A stretch of 5,370 nucleotides of DNA from Gammaproteobacteria bacterium (GTDB lineage: Bacteria; Pseudomonadota; Gammaproteobacteria; Competibacterales; Competibacteraceae): assembly GCA_020047885.1 (NCBI GenBank), contig JAIFNF010000051.1, positions 1 to 5,370 of the forward strand. Reading direction: 5' to 3'. A model generated the notes under the pieces. The model worked only from the letters and a program-made list of their open reading frames with translations, had not been told where the DNA came from and searched no databases. The translations under genes and the position numbers were made by a program. Positions 1 to 5,248 of this stretch are shown here, one piece after another. The number at the start of each line of letters is the position of its first letter. Position 1 is the first letter of the stretch.

Positions 1-71
1 ATCCAAAGCCCTTCTTGATAATGTTTGCAAACCATCTCATAAAGGGTGATTAACTGAATTTGCCAGTCCAT
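1..71 (-). CDS. Transposase, N-terminal 23 residues only (runs off left edge)
   Basis: Reading leftward from an ATG at 71-69, the frame is open to the window edge and begins MDWQIQLITLYEMVCKHYQE. I recognise this opening (MDWQ-x-QLITLY, then a Lys-x-Tyr-Gln segment) as typical of a group of DDE insertion-sequence transposases of the IS4/IS982 kind; the exact family cannot be fixed from 23 residues, and no catalytic residue is visible. The start is well supported: an AGAGGAA ribosome-binding site lies about 6 bases upstream (77-83) and a perfect TATAAT lies further up (107-112). The local sequence is clearly AT-richer than hypF, as expected for a mobile element. The gene points away from hypF but in the same direction, so hypF transcripts could run into it. 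The alternative is an AT-rich host gene that happens to begin similarly. Confidence 0.66.
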   Translation of the reverse strand, partial: MDWQIQLITLYEMVCKHYQEGLW

Positions 72-126
72 CGTAGTTCCTCTAATAGGTGCGGTAAGAA
101 GCACCTATTATAAAATGGACTGGCAA
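60..126 (-). promoter_or_regulatory. Nested inverted repeat covering the transposase start codon
   Basis: Two perfect inverted repeats are nested here. The outer arms are 60-71 and 115-126 (12 bp, TTGCCAGTCCAT against ATGGACTGGCAA). The inner arms are 83-92 and 101-110 (10 bp, TAATAGGTGC against GCACCTATTA) around an 8-base loop. In minus-strand RNA the outer 3' arm is exactly the transposase ATG plus its next nine bases, and the ribosome-binding site lies on the 11-base bulged side between the stems. A transcript entering from hypF would contain both arms and could bury the start codon. A transcript starting just after the TATAAT at 107-112 would lack the upstream arms. Comparable protection from outside transcription is known for IS10 and IS50; its operation here is inferred. 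Confidence 0.6.
107..112 (-). promoter_or_regulatory. Probable -10 box of the transposase promoter
   Basis: The minus strand reads TATAAT, a perfect sigma-70 -10 hexamer, 35 bases upstream of the transposase ATG. A start about seven bases downstream would fall near 98-101, in the loop of the inner hairpin. No good -35 is present: at 16-bp spacing the hexamer is GAATTA (134-129), and TTGGAT (140-135) is too far at 22 bp. This may be a deliberately weak promoter, as is common for transposases. Confidence 0.45.
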
Positions 127-194
127 CCTAATTCATCCAATACAGTTAGCTCTTAATTCGCATTAGATTCTTCGAATACTCTTGTAGAGCCTGT

Positions 195-212
195 CGAACC
201 GGGCACGGTTCG
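195..212. repeat. 7-bp hairpin between hypF and the transposase leader
   Basis: CGAACCG (195-201) and CGGTTCG (206-212) form a perfect 7-bp stem with a 4-base loop, 20 bases after the hypF stop. On the minus strand it is followed by ACAGGCTC rather than a run of T, so it does not qualify as a classical intrinsic terminator. The string GTTCGACAGGCTC resembles a dispersed repeat core found between genes in many proteobacteria, so this may be a repeat remnant. Confidence 0.35.
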
Positions 213-231
213 TCATTCCAACTCATTGAGG

Positions 232-2478
232 TCATGGTGACCCTGACTCGACCATCTGGCCAAAGCTGATCGCAGCGTCGTTGACCGGCAACCGCTCGGG
301 CAACAGCGCCTCGAAACCGGCTTCCACGAGTAATTGCAGCGCCTGTTCGGTCAACAGGCGATTCTGAAAGACCCCGCCGGTCAAGCCGACGTGCCGGACG
401 CCAGACGCCCGGCGAATCAATTCCGCTTGGTGGAGAATGAGCCTGGCCAAACTGGTATGGAAAATCGCTCCGCGTTCTTGAACAGTCCGCGTCTCATCCA
501 TGAGTACCGGCAAGAGGGGTGCCCAGTCACCGCGCCAGAGGCCATCGTCCCAATACAGTGGGAGATCGATCCCTTTTCGTGATGGCACGCTGCACGCTTC
601 CAGCGCCATCGCGGCCTGACCTTCATGGCTCTGCGTATAGGCGAGGCCGGTCAAGGCGGCAGCCGCGTCGAACCAGCGCCCGACCGAAGTGGTCACGGGA
701 CAATTCAAACCCCGTTCCCAGGCAGCGCGGGCCAAACCGTATTCAGCCGGTTCACCCGTCCATTCCAGGCCGGCTTCCCAACTCATCGCCAACGCACACC
801 GCCAGGGATCGCGGCTGGCCTGATCACCGCCTATCAAACGGAATGGGCGCAAGCTGGCCACCCGCCGCCATTGTCCGGGTTCGCCCAGCAACGCCTCGCC
901 GCCCCAGAAGGTTCCGTCTTCGCCAAACCCCAATCCATCCCAAGTGAAAACCAGCACTGGTGCTGCGGGGGTCAATTCGCCAAACAGCGCCGAGGCATGG
1001 GCGTGATGATGGAAGACGCGCTGAACTTCGATAGCCTGTCCCTGTGCCCAGCGGGTCGAGAAATAGCCCGGATGGGCGTCGCAGACGATGCGTTCCGGCG
1101 TTACCGCATACAGTCGGCACAGATCGCTAATGACCTGGGCGAAAACATCCAGACTGCGGGGTGCGCCGAGATCGCCCAGATGCGGCGAAATCACCACTCG
1201 ATCCTCCACGGCCAAGGCAATGGTGTTTTTCAAATCCGCGCCCAGCGCCAGCGTGGGACACTGAACCGGCGTTTTCAGCCGCCATTCCACCGGTGCCAGC
1301 CCCCGACCTAAACGCAGTGGCCGAATGCGGTCGCCCACGCGCCGAAAGACGGAATCATCTGCCGGTCGCCGAATCGGTCGATTGTGATGGAGGAAGGCAT
1401 CAGCGACCGTGCCGAGTCGTCGTTCCACGCTTTCTGCATCGGTCAGCACCGGTTCGCCGCTGATATTGGCCGACGTTGCCACCAGCGGGCCGCCGAAATC
1501 CGCCACCAACAGATGATGCAACGGGCTGTAGGGCAGCATCAGGCCGACTTCCCCCAACCCCGGCGCGATGGCGGATGCGAGCCTCGGGGCGACGGCTTTC
1601 GGGACGATGACGATAGGGCGCAAGGGCGAACGCAGGCAAGCCCGCTCCAAGTCGTTCAACGGTAAGTGTTTAGTTCCCTCTCCCCCTGCCAAGAGGGTTA
1701 GGGGGTCGGTTTCCGGAATCAATACCGCCAGCGGTTTCGCGGGTCGATGCTTGCGGTCACGCAACCGCTGCACCGCCACTTCGGAGCGCGCATCGCACAG
1801 CAGGTGATAGCCGCCAACGCCCTTGACCGCGACAATCTGGCCGATTCGCAGCGCCTGAATGCAGGCCGCCAGCGCCGCTTCATTACCCCGAACCGGTTCC
1901 AAACCGGCTGGCCGAAATTCCAGCGTAGGGCCACAGCGCGGGCAAGCCAGCGGCTGGGCGTGGTAGCGTCGATCCGCTGGGTCGTCATACTCGGCCTGAC
2001 AATCCGGGCACAGCGGGAATGCGGCCATGGCGGTATGCGGCCGGTCGTAGGGCAACCGGTCAATGATCGTGTAACGCGGCCCGCACTGCGTGCAGTTGGT
2101 GAAGGGATAGCGGTAGCGCCGGGCATCCGGGTTGCTCATTTCCGCGAGGCATTCGGCGCACACGAAATGATCGGGTGGAATGACAATCGAACCGGCGGCA
2201 CCGGGTTCACTATCACGAATGTTGAATTCCCGGTAATTCTGGAACGCGGCATCTTCGATGCGGGGCACTTCGGGTTGAGCCAGCGGCGGCGCTTTCTGGC
2301 AAATGGCGTTTACGAACGCACTGACGTGTTCCACTGCGCCTTCGACGTGAATATCGACTTCACCGCTACGATTCCGCACCCAGCCCCGTAATGCAAACCG
2401 TCGAGCTAGGCGACAGATAAAGGGGCGAAACCCGACACCCTGCACCCGGCCACGAACCTGGATGCGCTGGGCGATCAC
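232..2478 (-). CDS. hypF: [NiFe] hydrogenase maturation carbamoyltransferase HypF
   Basis: HypF uses carbamoyl phosphate and ATP to make carbamoyl-adenylate and passes the carbamoyl group to the C-terminal cysteine of HypE, the first step toward the cyanide ligands of [NiFe] hydrogenase; it is cytoplasmic. From the GTG at 2478 the protein has 748 residues, close to E. coli HypF (about 750). All family domains are visible in order: acylphosphatase (VRGRVQGVGFRPF, residues 8-20, with Arg18 and Asn36); two zinc fingers whose cysteines (107, 110, 129, 132, 157, 160, 179, 182) match the family spacing Cx2Cx18Cx2Cx24Cx2Cx18Cx2C exactly; a YrdC-like domain (about 200-385, with KPLAVLIP and ATSANISGEPV); and a Kae1-like domain (HHHAHA near 490-494, TWDGLGFGEDGTFWGGE, GGVFQN and NDAAISFGQ). 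The frame stays open upstream to 2793, but those 105 codons are Arg-rich and unlike HypF. GTG at 2487 is the other possible start. Residues 257-268 are encoded by a repeat copy. No hyp or hydrogenase neighbour is visible. Confidence 0.96.
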   Translation of the reverse strand: MIAQRIQVRGRVQGVGFRPFICRLARRFALRGWVRNRSGEVDIHVEGAVEHVSAFVNAICQKAPPLAQPEVPRIEDAAFQNYREFNIRDSEPGAAGSIVIPPDHFVCAECLAEMSNPDARRYRYPFTNCTQCGPRYTIIDRLPYDRPHTAMAAFPLCPDCQAEYDDPADRRYHAQPLACPRCGPTLEFRPAGLEPVRGNEAALAACIQALRIGQIVAVKGVGGYHLLCDARSEVAVQRLRDRKHRPAKPLAVLIPETDPLTLLAGGEGTKHLPLNDLERACLRSPLRPIVIVPKAVAPRLASAIAPGLGEVGLMLPYSPLHHLLVADFGGPLVATSANISGEPVLTDAESVERRLGTVADAFLHHNRPIRRPADDSVFRRVGDRIRPLRLGRGLAPVEWRLKTPVQCPTLALGADLKNTIALAVEDRVVISPHLGDLGAPRSLDVFAQVISDLCRLYAVTPERIVCDAHPGYFSTRWAQGQAIEVQRVFHHHAHASALFGELTPAAPVLVFTWDGLGFGEDGTFWGGEALLGEPGQWRRVASLRPFRLIGGDQASRDPWRCALAMSWEAGLEWTGEPAEYGLARAAWERGLNCPVTTSVGRWFDAAAALTGLAYTQSHEGQAAMALEACSVPSRKGIDLPLYWDDGLWRGDWAPLLPVLMDETRTVQERGAIFHTSLARLILHQAELIRRASGVRHVGLTGGVFQNRLLTEQALQLLVEAGFEALLPERLPVNDAAISFGQMVESGSP
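1676..1708 (-). repeat. C-rich palindromic repeat, copy lying inside hypF
   Basis: The minus strand carries a CCGACCCCCTAACCCTC-type tract ending in GGGAGAGGGA, resembling the 2485-2522 copy over its length when one gap is allowed. CCCTCT (1676-1681) and AGAGGG (1692-1697) form a 6-bp stem. It is translated in frame as HypF residues 257-268 (TDPLTLLAGGEG), within the YrdC-like domain, without breaking the gene. Repeats of this CCCTCACCC...GGGAGAGGG type are usually intergenic. Confidence 0.6.
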
Positions 2479-2484
2479 CCTAAA

Positions 2485-2522
2485 CACCCCTCGCCCGCTG
2501 GGAGAGGGGTTGGGGTGAGGGA
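2485..2522. repeat. C-rich palindromic repeat at the hypF start
   Basis: The plus strand reads CCCCTCGCCC (2487-2496), GCT, then GGGAGAGGGG (2500-2509), a 10-bp stem with one mismatch, followed by TTGGGGTGAGGG. The minus-strand form, CCCTCACCCCAACCCCTC plus the G-rich arm, is a widespread dispersed intergenic repeat; when translated by chance it gives PHPNPSPSGRG, as seen just upstream of the HypF start. The stem ends seven to nine bases before the proposed GTG at 2478, and its GAGGGG arm (2495-2490) is the only ribosome-binding-site-like sequence there. It also forms the boundary between hypF and the unrelated remnant on the plus strand. Confidence 0.75.
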
Positions 2523-2838
2523 GGTTGTCGAACGCGAGGCCGAACAGGCGCAGGTGGAACAGGCGGAACGTCACGCCCAGCGTCAGGCGGCGGCGCTCGC
2601 GGCCCAGGAGGACGTCCGGATTCGGGCGAACGCGACGATTAAAGAACAGATTACCGCAGTGAAAGCACGTTGGGTGACGCTGTCCGAGGCGGAACAGGCC
2701 GCGCTGGAACTGCGCTTCGCGCAGGAGGAACCGTTTTTTGCGCAGCGCGGCCCCGACAGCATAACGCGCATCAAAGCCTTTGAGCCTTACCACCTATCAG
2801 TTCCTCATCACGGGGCAAACGCGATAGAAGTGCGGTAA
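2523..2838 (+). pseudogene. C-terminal remnant of an Ala/Glu/Gln-rich protein
   Basis: The plus strand is open from a GTG at 2515 to a TAA at 2836-2838 (107 codons). The product looks like a genuine protein tail: an Ala/Glu/Gln-rich, probably coiled-coil helix (EAEQAQVEQAERHAQRQ), then ARWVTLSEAEQAALELRFAQ and FFAQRGPDSITRIKAFEPY. The same DNA read as an N-terminal extension of HypF is Arg-rich and featureless, so the plus strand is the better coding candidate. It has no start or ribosome-binding site of its own and begins exactly at the palindromic repeat. Its last 14 or so codons run into the insertion-sequence end. Both ends therefore look cut. The helix-rich tail recalls C-termini of plasmid replication initiators, but that is only an impression; the function is unknown. 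Confidence 0.5.
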
Positions 2839-3296
2839 GGATTGTTGCATTTGGAGTCGCCGTTCCAGCGCCCGTAACCCGCGTTTAAACCAGGACACGG
2901 CACTCCGGGCCAGTTTTTTAAAGTCCAATGATCGGGATCCGTTTGCTCTTGCGTTTTTTTTTCCAACGGCGTCGGATGATCCCGAGCCTGCTCTTGGCCC
3001 ACGCGCACACACCAGTACATGGCCAAGGCCATGATCACCAACAACCGATCGAGCCGATCCGCGGCCCGTAACGGGGTGTCTTCCAGTTGAAATCCGCGAC
3101 TTTTGAAGTCGGAAAACATCGTCTCAATGCCCCAGCGACAGGCGTAATCCCGCACGGTCGCCCGATTCGGCGGGTCATTCATCGCGATAATCCACGGTTC
3201 CGGATGCCCCCCTTCATAGCGAATCGTCAGATTCAACCCTGCGCGGTGCGCCAGTTCCCTCTCACCAGGTCGGGCCACGGGACTCAGGCGTCCAGG
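2797..3296 (-). pseudogene. IS4-type transposase, N-terminally truncated and frame-shifted
   Basis: This is the C-terminal part of a DDE transposase. Counting from the GTG at 3278, the signature Y45-x2-R48-x3-E52-x6-K59 (in YACRWGIETMFSDFK) is the IS4-family YREK motif carrying the third catalytic acid; LNLTIR and EPWIIAMNDPP precede it as in that group. The region with the first two catalytic aspartates is missing, so the enzyme is dead. The first frame continues to 2808, but its end is not transposase-like; the typical tail (KKLARSAVSWFKRGLRALER, ending at a TGA at 2799-2797) is in the -1 frame. The switch must lie between about 2962 and 2913, at a run of nine A (minus strand, 2962-2954) or of six A (2919-2914). 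The frame is open upstream to 3296, where it meets the HNH frame. Terminal inverted repeats were not identified. Confidence 0.85.
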
Positions 3297-3787
3297 TCAA
3301 ACAAATCGCCCAGGGCGCGACGCTGGCGGCGATGGTGCTAGGCGCTCTGGCGGTGGTGTTCGGCGTCCCACAGCAAATGACAGCGGCAACATAACGCCCG
3401 CAAATTAGCCGGGTCGTTATGTTCCGGCGTGTGATCCAGATGCGCGGTGGTGAGAATGACGCGGGTCAGCTTGCGGTCGGCGTAATGACGGCGCGGGACG
3501 TAGCCCAATAACGCGCCGGTCTGGGCGTCATGGAGCGCGCCACTGTGGGCGATGATGAAGACGCCCGGCTCGCGGAGAATCAGCGCACCATTTGGGACGC
3601 CGCAAAACTCGCACAGTGCGTCCGCATTGGCGGCGCGGGCATTTCCGGCGATTAGTGGGTGAGGCCGGGCGGTTGGCCTGGGTGCGGCCGACGCTGGTGA
3701 ATGCCGCAGCGGCGTTTGGGCTGGAGCGAGCGACGCCTCACGGGTAGGGGGCGCTTTCTTACGGCTCCGCCATTCGCCCTTATCCCC
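3284..3787 (-). pseudogene. HNH endonuclease-like gene, interrupted
   Basis: This frame encodes a small HNH-nuclease module: a first cysteine pair (CEFCG, about 3614-3600), a hydrophobic stretch with GYVPRRHYADRK, then the HNH core TTAHLDHTPEHNDPANLRAL followed by CCRCHLLWDAEHH. It holds the His of LDH, the Asn of PANL and the His of RCH, with the two CxxC pairs expected for the structural zinc. Such proteins nick or cut DNA, often in phages or mobile elements. An amber TAG at 3340-3338 stops it after HRQSA, yet the same frame continues for 17 plausible residues ending GDLFDLDA before a TGA at 3286-3284. Upstream, the frame is open to a TGA at 3790-3788 but contains no ATG, GTG or TTG before the cysteine pair, and the Pro/Ala-rich lead-in may be linker or noncoding. 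It directly adjoins the transposase remnant, so a damaged gene is the simplest reading. Confidence 0.65.
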
Positions 3788-3838
3788 TCAAAACTGTTGC
3801 CGGTCGCCTTCCAAGGTGCTACCGACAGCCAAGTAGGG

Positions 3839-4051
3839 TTAGGCGGCCTCACGCAGGGGTTCGGGGTGCATCGCCACTTCTTCCTGCTCATACCAGCGAA
3901 TCACCTCTTCGGCTTCCTGAATGGCCTCGGCAATCGCCGGAATCTCCGGGTCATCTTTCTCAAGACCCTTGCGCCACCGAACCCAAGCCGGTTTTCCGGC
4001 ACAAAATTCTGGCGGATCAATCAATATATCAATGTCCTTCTTTGATTTCAT
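3839..4051 (-). CDS. Small acidic protein, partner of the JAB-like gene
   Basis: The product has 70 residues and starts MKSKKDIDILIDPPEF. I do not recognise the family. About 17 of 70 residues are Asp or Glu. The middle (DDPEIPAIAEAIQEAEEVIRWYEQEE) should form an acidic helix, and the N-terminal DIDILI looks like a short strand. There is no signal peptide or membrane segment. Its ATG overlaps the stop of the upstream gene in an ATGA arrangement (4051-4048), so the two are almost certainly co-transcribed and translationally coupled; a GAGGG lies about 8 bases upstream inside that gene. Small size, acidity and tight coupling to a possible enzyme resemble an immunity protein, antitoxin or dedicated chaperone. 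That is inference from layout. Confidence 0.75.
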   Translation of the reverse strand: MKSKKDIDILIDPPEFCAGKPAWVRWRKGLEKDDPEIPAIAEAIQEAEEVIRWYEQEEVAMHPEPLREAA

Positions 4052-4719
4052 GGCAACGCCCTCATTTTTTTGATTCTATTCACTAATGCTTCAACAATCT
4101 GATTGAATGCAGCGTGTTCATGCTGATAGAACGCAGCGCGTACTGAATCAAGGACAAAGGCATAATCCATCAAGCCCGCTTGATCCAGCGCCAAATTGAC
4201 CAGATGCGCTTCCAATCCTTTAAGCGATAGCCCTCGTTGCGCCGCCCACTGTCCTTGGTGCCGCAGTTCAATTTTTGCTGCATCCAGCATGAACGCCAGA
4301 GCGTATGACTGACTTGTCCGCCGCGCCCGGAACCATGACCCGTCGTGTCCGTAAGCGATGACTTCGTAAAGCCCTGGACGTTTGGACATCACTCGTAAGT
4401 CGCCAGCACTTAATGAAAAACCATCAGGATGATTGTGATGGTACGCCAGTTGTCGTGTCGGATCATCGGCCCATTCAGTCAATTCATCGGCAATATAAAC
4501 TCGCCCAGGATCATGGCTGGTTCCTTGCTTAATCCGCTTACCGGTTTGCAAATCAAAAGCAACCAGATACTCATAGCCGGTTTTCTGGCCATTGCCGAGC
4601 ACATAGGCTTTGGCGTCACCTTCCAGCTTGGAAAGCTGATCGGTTGGGATCGTTCCGGGCGTGGTCTCTCCTCGGGCGCGGGATCGACCTTCCAGAAAGT
4701 CGTTGTCATCATTTTCCAT
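4048..4719 (-). CDS. JAB/JAMM-like metalloprotease-fold protein (putative)
   Basis: From the ATG at 4719 the protein has 223 residues. The key feature is HHNHPDGFSLSAGDL, giving His95-x-His97-Pro and Ser104-x2-Asp107. This resembles the zinc site of JAB/JAMM metalloproteins and RadC (HxHP...SxxD), but the gap from the second His to the Ser is six residues rather than the usual seven. Flanking strands (YEYLVAFDLQTG before, GLYEVIAYGHDGSWFRARR after) fit the fold, and Glu50 is a candidate for the catalytic acid. Similar domains occur in RadC relatives, ubiquitin-like processing enzymes, phage proteins and polymorphic toxins. The C-terminal 100 residues are helical, without a recognised domain. 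The N-terminal 30 residues (polar, rich in Asp, Arg and Gly) look unstructured. The start is uncertain: AGAGGG abuts this ATG too closely for a good ribosome-binding site, and the frame stays open to a TTG at 4794 through repeat-like sequence. Confidence 0.72.
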   Translation of the reverse strand: MENDDNDFLEGRSRARGETTPGTIPTDQLSKLEGDAKAYVLGNGQKTGYEYLVAFDLQTGKRIKQGTSHDPGRVYIADELTEWADDPTRQLAYHHNHPDGFSLSAGDLRVMSKRPGLYEVIAYGHDGSWFRARRTSQSYALAFMLDAAKIELRHQGQWAAQRGLSLKGLEAHLVNLALDQAGLMDYAFVLDSVRAAFYQHEHAAFNQIVEALVNRIKKMRALP

Positions 4720-4929
4720 CCCTCTATTCTGCCCCACATCCCCCACCCTTCGCCACTGGTCGGGCATTGGGCAGGGGCTGGATGCACCTCTCAACCCCCC
4801 TTCGCTCTCGGCCAGGGCACGGCCTGCCCGGCCTCGAGCAACGCCTGATTCAAGTTCAGTAGATCTCGCTTTTCGCCAGCCGGTTTCATAGGGAGGGGTA
4901 GGCGGCGTTGACGATGCGGACGGGGTTAT
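4720..4929. other. Gap between the small-gene cluster and the JAB-like gene
   Basis: No convincing gene lies here. The degenerate C-rich repeat occupies the left part. On the minus strand an ATG at 4888 opens 32 codons (MKPAGEKRDLLNLNQALLEA, ending WPRAKGG), which read like protein but have no ribosome-binding site; they may be a gene remnant. I see no clear promoter or terminator. Confidence 0.4.
4730..4782. repeat. Degenerate C-rich repeat upstream of the JAB-like gene
   Basis: The plus strand reads CCCCACATCCCCCACCCTTC, then CGCCACTGGTCGGGCATTGG and GCAGGGGCTGG. The C-rich left half and G-rich right half match the plan of the repeats at 1676-1708 and 2485-2522 (CCCTCACCCCAACCCCTC...), but with many differences and a longer middle. 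It ends about 10 bases before the likely start codon of the JAB-like gene. The relationship is tentative. Confidence 0.35.
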
Positions 4930-5127
4930 TTATGCGGCGAGGCGCTCGGGGGCGGTCTGATAGATTTCTCGTAAGTGCGGCGGTAGCAAGTGCGCCGGGT
5001 AGGTTCCGGCCCGTAGCTTGCCCAGGTGCCACCACCACTGATTGAGTGGATGCGCCGGATTATCTTTCAACCAACAGGTATCCACAAAGTCCACCGCGCA
5101 TAACATCTCAACCGCACATTCATCCAT
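4930..5127 (-). CDS. Hypothetical 65-residue Trp-rich protein
   Basis: The frame from the ATG at 5127 encodes 65 residues. I do not recognise it, but it looks like real protein: AVDFVDTCWLKDNPAHPL is followed by a run of three Trp in NQWWWHLGKLRAGTYPAHLL and then PPHLREIYQ. The Pro, His and Trp content and absence of low-complexity Arg runs argue against a shadow frame. There is no signal peptide or transmembrane segment. Its start overlaps the end of the 42-residue frame by 8 bases (stop at 5122-5120), suggesting translational coupling; a second ATG at 5123 is in another frame. No ribosome-binding site stands out. It ends in TAA at 4932-4930, with about 210 bases of mostly noncoding sequence before the JAB-like gene. 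Confidence 0.55.
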   Translation of the reverse strand: MDECAVEMLCAVDFVDTCWLKDNPAHPLNQWWWHLGKLRAGTYPAHLLPPHLREIYQTAPERLAA

Positions 5128-5248
5128 CGAGGGCTATATTCGCGACTGCTTCGCGCTCTTCAGCAAACCCCGGAATTTCGCCCACGGGTAAGCCATATTC
5201 CACGAGTTCACGATAATCATTTAGTTGAGCAACTCTTGAACGTGCCAT
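5120..5248 (-). CDS. Small protein, 42 residues, with strong ribosome-binding site
   Basis: This frame starts at an ATG at 5248 and reads MARSRVAQLNDYRELVEYGL and then PVGEIPGFAEEREAVANIAL before TGA. AGGAGG lies 6 bases upstream (5260-5255), the best ribosome-binding site in the window, and supports translation more strongly than the sequence itself does. The residues suggest two short helices joined by a Gly/Pro turn (YGLPVGEIPGF). The start lies inside the end of the partial gene to the right (28-base overlap) and the end overlaps the 65-residue gene. Three overlapping short frames in a row look like a compact operon of small accessory genes. Family and function are unknown. Confidence 0.55.
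   Translation of the reverse strand: MARSRVAQLNDYRELVEYGLPVGEIPGFAEEREAVANIALDG

Noticed and set aside
195..212. Intrinsic terminator for hypF
   Set aside because: The stem is only 7 bp and is not followed by a run of T on the minus strand, so it was kept only as a hairpin or repeat.
334..2391. Several plus-strand open frames of 79 to 228 codons across hypF
   Set aside because: They are antisense to a clearly conserved gene, have Arg/Pro-rich or featureless products and no ribosome-binding sites; shadow frames are expected in GC-rich DNA.
2479..2793. N-terminal extension of HypF by 105 residues from a GTG at 2793
   Set aside because: The extension is Arg-rich, passes through a palindromic repeat and has no HypF similarity; the GTG at 2478 gives the normal family length and an acylphosphatase domain at the expected position.
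3652..3891. 79-codon minus-strand frame beginning MSRKKWRCTP
   Set aside because: It overlaps the 70-residue gene and the HNH frame in another phase, is rich in Arg and Pro and shows no domain.
4429..4891. Plus-strand and alternative-frame open frames over and upstream of the JAB-like gene
   Set aside because: They are antisense or out of frame to a motif-bearing gene and low in protein-like character.
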